From: Ustulina deusta
Lineage: Eukaryota > Ascomycota > Sordariomycetes > Xylariales > Xylariaceae
DNA: 64,000 nucleotides
Assembly: GCA_023159155.1 (NCBI GenBank)
Contig: JAJNNX010000034.1
Location: 124,001-188,000 of the forward strand
Direction: 5' to 3'
Shown here: positions 57,504 to 64,000 of the stretch, piece after piece
How positions within the stretch are numbered: position 1 is the first letter of the stretch
How the letters are laid out: every line of letters starts with the position of its first letter
Program-made: the position numbers and the translations under genes
The notes under the pieces: generated by a model
Databases searched by the model: none
Told to the model about the DNA's origin: nothing
What the model saw: the letters and a program-made list of their open reading frames with translations, nothing else

Positions 57504-58212
57504 ATCGACGTACTCTGTGTCGAGGCTTCGTCTGGAGAAAAGGGAGGAGGCGTTGATGGTAGGGACGGGGAAGGAAAAGAAAAAGGAAAAAAAAAAAAAA
57601 AGGAGAGGCGGTGATGAGAAGAGGTACAGTTGTCAGATGTCCAGTCGCCGATAAACGTGTCGTGGTCTCGAAATGCACGAGGTAGAGGTAAAGGGAAATG
57701 TATAGGTTGTCTGTCTAAGTACCTAGCGAGAATACTTGTTTAGGTACTTACTTCGCTTGCTTGGCTAGAGGGGTACAAATCGGTAATTAATTCGTGGACG
57801 TAGGTACCTTGCCTCGCTGATCGCCTGATTATACATTGTAACTGTACCATTCCCGCCTCAACATGTGGGGTTGGCTTAGCTTGATGATTGGTTAAAGCGT
57901 CTCTTTCCTTGGTACGACAACGTCAATACCTACCTCTAGCTTACGTACTTACAGCTCTGCAGGTATACATGCTCAAGTTTACTGAACAATATACGCATAT
58001 ATCTCATCTCATATCGTGTCGCCTTATGCTCGAATTTCAAACGTTATTTGTTCCGAATTGCTTTACACAAACTCAAAGCTGATCACTAAGAAAAAAGGCA
58101 TGATTCATAATGCTGTGCTTAGGTCCTCGAATCAGGTATTATTGTTACAGCTGCCTCTTTTCTACCTTCTATATCTCGGCCGAGACAATGCAATAAACCA
58201 GTGATGACCCTC
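57504..58212. other. Intergenic, promoter of the GMPPA-like gene
   Basis: It contains the coding-strand poly-T leader tract (A run at 57587-57600 on the given strand) and repeated AGGTACTT/AGGTACC words at 57716-57748 and 57800-57808. No gene is seen. Confidence 0.5.
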
Positions 58213-59148
58213 TCATTTGTCATCGGCACTTTCGTCCTTTGCCAAATCGTGCTCCTTTAGCAATGCTGTGATCTCATCTGCGCTCCACAGTCGTTGGTAG
58301 ATTTTACCATCCTTCGTTTGTCCCACAGTAGCAAACTCAACTGGGTTATATGTCAGTAATTCAATCTTCTCGCAGAGATCGGGTTATGGGCTCGGGTTTG
58401 CGCTTACTCTTCTCGCTACTTAGCTTGGTCGAATCCATGGTTTTACTAAGCACCTTGACAGCCATACCACAGGCCTCCTTCAACGTGCAATCCTCCTTGT
58501 AATCTTGCTTCAATAAACTATCCGCACTCGCTTTGTTTGCGCCGGCACTTGTAGCTTTCCAGCCACCATAGTTGCCCGATGGATTGCTTAGGTAGAGCTG
58601 GAACTGTCGTTGGGGATCCCACCCCGCGTAGATGAAGGAGACACCAAACGGCCGTAGACCGCCATGCTGCGTGTAGCCCTGCTTCAGGTCGCATAGTCTT
58701 CGCACTAGCTGCTCGCATGGAATATCTTCGTTGTAGGTGAGGAGGTATCGTTGGGCGGCTTGACGGGCGTAGTTGATGAGGATATTGGCGTCCGAAGTCA
58801 TCCCAGCTACGGCGCAGATCATATTGCTGTCTCAGTCAGCCAATTTGCACCGTTCCAGCCATCTAGGAAGGCGTCATGAGCTCACTCGTTCAGGATGTAG
58901 AGCTTCTCGGCTGATGTATCCTGCTCTAGCAGCTTCGATGTCACTTTGCGCTCCGCTGCTAGAACGATGCCGTCTTTGGCGAGAATACCAATCGCAGTAC
59001 CAGCGTGGGAAATCGCTTCGAGTGCATATTCAACCTGATACAGACGGCCTTCAGGGGAGAAGATAGTGGTCTTCCCGCAAATTGTCAGCTTGTACGCATG
59101 GAGGGTGGCAGTCTGCAAGCTTACTCGTGAATCGTAACGGCGAGACAT
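58213..59148 (-). CDS. PRE9: 20S proteasome subunit alpha-3 (Pre9/PSMA4)
   Basis: Four exons: 59148-59125, 59070-58886, 58826-58408, 58340-58213 (251 aa, the usual length). Exon 1 is 24 nt and encodes MSRRYDSR. The alpha-type signature follows ([20 protein letters not shown]), then [20 protein letters not shown] and [32 protein letters not shown] leads into [19 protein letters not shown]. The N-terminal [14 protein letters not shown] placement and overall sequence fit the PSMA4 branch. Alpha subunits form the outer gated rings and are not catalytic. The C-terminus is acidic and Lys-rich ([12 protein letters not shown]), as in homologues. A yeast-type PACE element was not found just upstream. 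Confidence 0.95.
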
Positions 59149-60766
59149 GATGGGTGGTGCAGCCGTGTAGGCGATCAGCTAGCTGTGCCTTATAAAACTC
59201 TCCGACGTTGCGGTCGACCTATTGTACGATTGGGTATTGGGTTCCAAAAGGTGGTGGCTTGGGGGCGCGCGAAAATGTTATCTAGTGGTGGGCGCTGGAA
59301 GGACGGGGATGTTTTCTAAAGTATATGAGCTGGTGAAGTTGGTTTGGAGGAAGGCTAGCCATCAAATGAGGCCAGTGCTTGTCACAGCTTGGTGGGAGGC
59401 TAGGCAAGAGCTTCAGACGCGTACAGTGGGTGGCTACCTAGGTACAACAGGACAAGTTAAGGCCAGTGGTTTGACATGGCCCAAGCTTCAAGTCTCTGTC
59501 CCTGCATCGTACATAATGATTGAGTGTTCTTAAGCCACACTCACCAGCCACTTCACTGTAAAGTATTGGAGCTTCGAAGCTCCAGGCTGCAGGTGGCTAT
59601 GAAGAACCAGCAATAGGTACACACATAGGTAGACGCCAGACATCCAGCTTTATTTTTTTTTCTTGGAAAAAAAAGCTCGGCTTGATACAGATTGGGATCT
59701 ATATGAATGTTTTATCAAAAAAAAACCCTATTTATTATTTACCCATTAAAAGCTGGATCATGTAGCTGTGCTTTCCTCCTCTCAGTGCTAAAGATGCTGA
59801 TGTCCCAGGGTTGGCGGAAGACGTTGCAAAACGTGGGGCAGGTACCTAAATAGGTACCTAATACCTAACTTGACTCCGACTGCGGGCACCTCATCTCCCC
59901 ATAAGCAGGCAGGTACGTGGGCACATAGTGTACCTAGGGTATACATGCCAAGCAAGGAAGAGTCCCAACTAGCCCCGCTGCCTCTGCCCAAATTCCTGCT
60001 TCCATTGGCCCGCTGCGCTATCCTCGCACCATTCACCCCATCTTCCCATTTTTCCCATCTTCACCTCCCCCGACCTCCGACCTGACAGGCTGAACCTTTC
60101 CCTCACCTCCACCACCTCACGACCTCGAGGAATCGCAACATCAGCGTCTCCCCTTCACCTCCGCGTGCAGCGCTGCGATACACATAGTATTGTCGCCCCA
60201 TTGTCAGCTATTCGCCTCCCCCTTGAAAATTGTCACAGTCCTTCACGGTCACCCCGCCCTCGACAAAGAGCAGGCATTATCAAGCACTCTCAGCACGCGA
60301 CATGCTGTGACATCTCCAGAACTTTATTCGCAATTCCCCTTTTCGCGTCGATCAGCTCAGTTGCCAGGCCCCCCCTTGTCTGTCGGCGTCTCCTGAGGCT
60401 TCGCTGCACCGGCCGCAACTACAGCAATACCACAAGAACAACGACATTCCGCTGAGCCAGGAGTAGGAATATCGTCAGGCTGGGTCTTTGGCATTGGGAA
60501 AACTTTGATTAAGACGTACCTTAGTTGATGATCGGTGGTCCTCGGCCACTCCTCTCACCCTGCTGTCGCTTCAGCCTTTCGTCACACCGTAGTCCAGGCG
60601 GGCATTGTAGAAGATATGAGTGTTTGAATCCCCTTGCCAGGTACCACCCCATCGCAATCTACCGTAGCCAGCACAACTGTGTCTCGTCACTTTCGCGCGA
60701 CCCATCCATACCTAGGTAGTTACACACTAGCTGTGCCCAGCGCGTCAAGCATCATTGCCTGTCAAC
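59149..60766. other. Divergent intergenic region between PRE9 and the Bye1-like gene
   Basis: 1.6 kb. It holds the PRE9 promoter, TACCTAGGTA-type words at 59435-59450, 59839-59868 and 60709-60722, A/T runs at 59651-59730, and a long C-rich, pyrimidine-rich leader (60040-60766) ahead of the Bye1-like start. No gene is supported. Confidence 0.5.
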
Positions 60767-63647
60767 ATGTCCGGTAAGCGCATCACCCGCCAGAGTTACG
60801 TGACCCATGTGTCGGCTGCACCAGGGAAACCCCTTACTAGTCCCCTTCGAAGCCGTCTCCCGTCGCACTCTGCATTTGCCAGGCCGCATGACAGGTCAGA
60901 TCTCAGCTACAGCAGATGGTCTAACAAACAAAATCTTTACTACAGGCGAACCAGAACCCCGTCGATCGGTACGTGCCACGAAGGGCCAGCACACGAAATC
61001 TTTCGACCAACTGGAGAATGGACCCGAACCTCCAAAGCGACGGCAGACGAAGAAAAGTACCAAGAAGGCTGCAGAGAAGGAAGACAAGCATGAAGAGGAC
61101 GAGGAGATCATCCGCTGCATCTGCGGTGCTACTACACAGGATGACGACGACGCGAACGAGCCTTGGATCGCCTGCGACAAGTGCGGTGCTTGGCAGCATA
61201 ATGTATGTGTGGGTATGAGTGTGTTTACAGAAGATTTGACTAAGGATTACTTCTGCGAACAATGTGCACCTCAAGATCACAAAGAAACCTTGGAAGCTAT
61301 CAAAAGAGGCGAGAAGCCGTGGGAAGACAGGCGTCAAAGGTACGAAGACGAGAAGAAGCGAAAGAAGGGAGGCAAGAAAGGCAAGGGGAAACGTGCTAGC
61401 GACCACAAGGAACGAGCATCCCCGAGCGCTGCAAGCGCTAAGCCAAAGCCATCGCCAGCACCAGACGTGAAGAAGGAGGAACCTACCCAAGAACCTCAAC
61501 AAAAAGGGAAGCGCAAATCGCGGGACCACTCTCAAGGGCCTGCTACCAAGCAACGCAAAGTTACTGAGACTCAATCTACCCCCATATATCCCAAGTATTC
61601 GCCCCCGAATGATCTCCCAGAGTCTATCCCAAAGCTGGAAGGTACGAGGAAGCAAGCTGCAATGGCCGTACAAAAGTCACTTGATAGTGCCATCGACCAG
61701 GCAGAGAAGAAGAAGCTATTTACCCTTCCAGAGGGCTCTACCAAAAAACACTTTTCCGAGCGTTTGGCCATCGAGATCGAACGCGCGTTTCAAGATACTC
61801 ACCCGAATACTTCTCAGAATGCGGCACAGCTGCGAACCTTGATGTTTAGCTTAAAGAACAATATTGAGCTTGCCGTTCGAGTGCTGAACCGCACTCTCCC
61901 GCCCACCTCGTTTGTAGTCATGACAGGGGAGGAGCTTGCAACAAAAGAACTTCAACGCGAAAATGCGGAGATGAAAGCCCGCGCCGACAAGCAGTCTATC
62001 CTCATCACCGACGACGGGCCCCGTGTACGACGCACACACAAAGGAGAAGAAGTGGTAGAAGCAGAGAGTTTCACTGCACCAATAGATGAAGCTCCGTCGC
62101 AACTTCGACAACAAGGGATTCGAGAAGCTGCCGAAGCCACAGGTGCAGTTGTAGGTGCAGATGCAGATGCAGGCGCAGGTACGGGCGCAAGCGCTGGTGG
62201 GAGTGCGGCTGCGGCTGCGGCTGCGGGTGTTAGCACGGGCCCAGCGAGCGGCGATGGTGAAAAGCCAGCGCCGCCGCGACGAACGTCGTCAGGTCCTTTG
62301 CGGATCAATACGCAACCCTTGCAATCACCCAAGCCGTCTGACTTTGATCTCGGTAAGGTCTTCTCTAGTGTACGATCTCCCTCTGCCCCACATCAGCGAC
62401 GGGCTTCCACGCAAGTCCGCTCGGTTGGCCCCGGGGATGATCCTGACGTGGATCGACTGCTACAGGATGATGGCAACGACTCTCCTCCGTACTCGCCTAC
62501 AGAGGATATCGACCCAGATGTGATCTGGCGTGGGCCGTTAACCATGACCAATGTAGCGGACATCGCTACCATTGCCAAATTTGTCGGGGGGGCGGACTTG
62601 AGCAAGGTCAGGGGTATTGCCTGGAAGGATCTGATACCGCCTCTTCTCAGTGTTTGCGGTCGTATACCGGAAGAGAAGGCAGTGCCGTACCTTTGCGGCC
62701 TGAGATATAATAACCAAATTGACTTGGTGATTACGAGCCTTTCTCCTGCACAATCCAACAATGAGGCCGACCGCAAGCAGTTTTTATCCGTCATAGACTA
62801 TTTCAGAACCAAGAAGCGGTATGGTGTTGTCGGTGAGCGGAAACTGGGCAATGTGCGCGATACCTATCTCGTACCCGTACCCGAGGGAAATGGGCCAATT
62901 CCAGAACCTATGCAAAATATAGGTGATCATCTGATCCCTCAAGTGCGAACCGAACCCATGCTACTCATGGTCTTCGTTGTTCGAGACGAAAAACAAGCCC
63001 CCTTGCCTCTTGAACAGCCGCGATCTGAGGTACAGCAAAGTCAGCCTAGTACTCCATCCCACGCTACGCCTATACCACCACCCAGGCATCCGTCCATGTC
63101 TGGCCCTACTTGGTCCCCTGCTACACCTCAGAGTTCGTTCAGCAACTCGAGTCTGCCACCACCACAGTACAGCCAAACCCCAATACCGCCTCCAAAAATT
63201 CCGGGACAACCGATGCCACCTGCTCCTGTTCAACCACGCCCTACGCCACCTGCTGTACCAATTCAGCCCAGCGCTCCTCCCGCTCCAGCATTCAATCAAG
63301 ATCCCAACATCAATGCCATGAGGGCAGCACAAGCTGAGGGCGAAATGAAAGCCCGGCAGGTACTCGGTCCACTTTTTGGTAGTTCCACTGTCACATTCCT
63401 TCTACCTCATGCAGCTCGTATGAAAGAAGGTGAGTGGAACGCCGTTCGACGATGCCTAGAGCGGGACCCACGGGCCCGTGAAGACCTTCAACTCCTAAGC
63501 AAGCTCTTGACTGAGGAGGGCAATGCTAGAAAGAATGGGCCCTCGCCTCAAACCAACACTCCCTCTCCTGGTGTTGTACAGACAACACTGGCCGCTGCCA
63601 CTACTCCCGTTCCAGAGGCAACATCAACGCCTCAACCAAAAGCTTAG
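60767..63647 (+). CDS. BYE1: Bye1-like transcription factor (PHD, TFIIS-M, SPOC)
   Basis: Two exons: 60767-60773 (ATGTCCG, 7 nt) and 60946-63647 (902 aa). The joined start MSGEPEPRRSVRATKGQHTK fits homologues better than the long open frame upstream of 60946. The PHD finger spans residues 59-110 (RCICGAT, then CDKCGAWQHNVCVGM, then YFCEQC) and is expected to read H3K4me3. A basic region follows. Then come the TFIIS central domain (about 233-345, KLEGTRKQAAMAVQKSLDSA), which binds Pol II, and an Ala/Gly/Asp low-complexity tract. The SPOC domain (about 545-700) starts at VIWRGPLTMTNVADIA. The tail is Pro/Gln-rich. In yeast, Bye1 binds Pol II at the 5' ends of active genes. Confidence 0.93.
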
Positions 63648-64000
63648 GGCTAATGCTATAATAAAACATGGGATACCCCAGTACATAGGTAGTTCTTCAT
63701 ATTCTCCCTGTATGATACTGGTCGGGCGCTCTTTCCTACGAGCTTGGCCATGGGCTTGTACGCCCAAAATATAAACTTGCCGAAATAAATATCGAACACA
63801 CCAGCTCGCGATCTCACTCATTGTCTTGCATTTTCTCGTGGAGTGATTCTACAAAATCTCGACTGGCACTCGATTATTGGATTCTTGTCATTGTAAGATG
63901 TATTGCTCGAATTACCATTCATCTCAATTATACACGCGGACAAGTGATGTTACGACTAAGTCGGTCTGTGGGATAGTAGGTACAGACTGGGCCCAGCTGA
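63648..64000. other. 3' flank of the Bye1-like gene
   Basis: Non-coding to the window end, as far as can be seen. A plausible poly(A) signal (aataaa) lies at 63786-63791. Confidence 0.5.

Noticed and set aside
60807..60945. Open frame extending the Bye1-like gene upstream of 60946
   Set aside because: It lies in the intron after the 7-nt first exon. The spliced start MSGEPEPRRS fits homologues, while the unspliced lead does not.
1..64000. CRISPR arrays, bacterial operons, riboswitches or prophage
   Set aside because: The gene structure is eukaryotic throughout, with spliceosomal introns. No regularly spaced repeats were found.

Overview
This window is nuclear DNA from a filamentous ascomycete (Pezizomycotina, most likely Sordariomycetes). 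The evidence is many short GT-AG introns (mostly about 47-170 nt), gene families typical of moulds (HET domain, N-terminal domain of fungal STAND proteins, DUF1996, a WD40-M20 Dug2 protein), monocistronic genes on both strands and long 5' leaders. The class-level placement is inference. Exon joins were built by hand from splice sites, reading phase and family conservation. I see no phage, CRISPR array, rRNA, convincing tRNA or intact transposon.

Left part (1-31 kb) is largely housekeeping. It holds an Artemis/SNM1C-like repair nuclease (1006-3282, +), a GC-rich FAD monooxygenase (3616-5027, -), a phosphoinositide phospholipase C (5845-8013, -), an F-box-like protein (9122-10384, -), an acidic protein of unknown function (11809-13191, +), a small secreted elicitor-like protein (13835-14248, -) and a disordered protein (16267-17259, +). 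Next come Dug2 of glutathione degradation (17587-20338, -), divergent from TIM17 (22341-23055, +), a plant-type asparaginase/isoaspartyl peptidase (23416-24990, -), a serine-rich protein (27249-28454, +) and the TFIIH subunit Tfb2 (29182-30772, -).

Middle part (31-54 kb) is gene-poor and accessory in character. It holds a copper amine oxidase with a 12-nt microexon (33124-35634, +), a glycosylated membrane protein (36463-38383, -), a HET-domain protein (38872-41073, -), a secreted DUF1996 protein (42180-43706, -), a decayed GMC oxidase remnant (about 45327-45800, -), a protein joining a fungal STAND-type N-terminal domain to a CRIB motif (46413-47764, -) and a Baeyer-Villiger-type monooxygenase (49095-50727, -). 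Long AT-rich spacers and a diverged direct repeat at 32.3-32.6 kb lie between them. The HET and STAND-N/CRIB genes lie on the same strand about 5 kb apart and are the best candidates for an undescribed recognition or cell-death function.

Right part (54-64 kb) returns to core functions: a two-domain GFA/CENP-V-like protein (54079-55371, +), a GDP-mannose pyrophosphorylase alpha-type protein (55883-57503, -), 20S proteasome subunit alpha-3/PSMA4 (58213-59148, -) and a Bye1-like PHD/TFIIS-M/SPOC transcription factor (60767-63647, +) whose first coding exon is only 7 nt.
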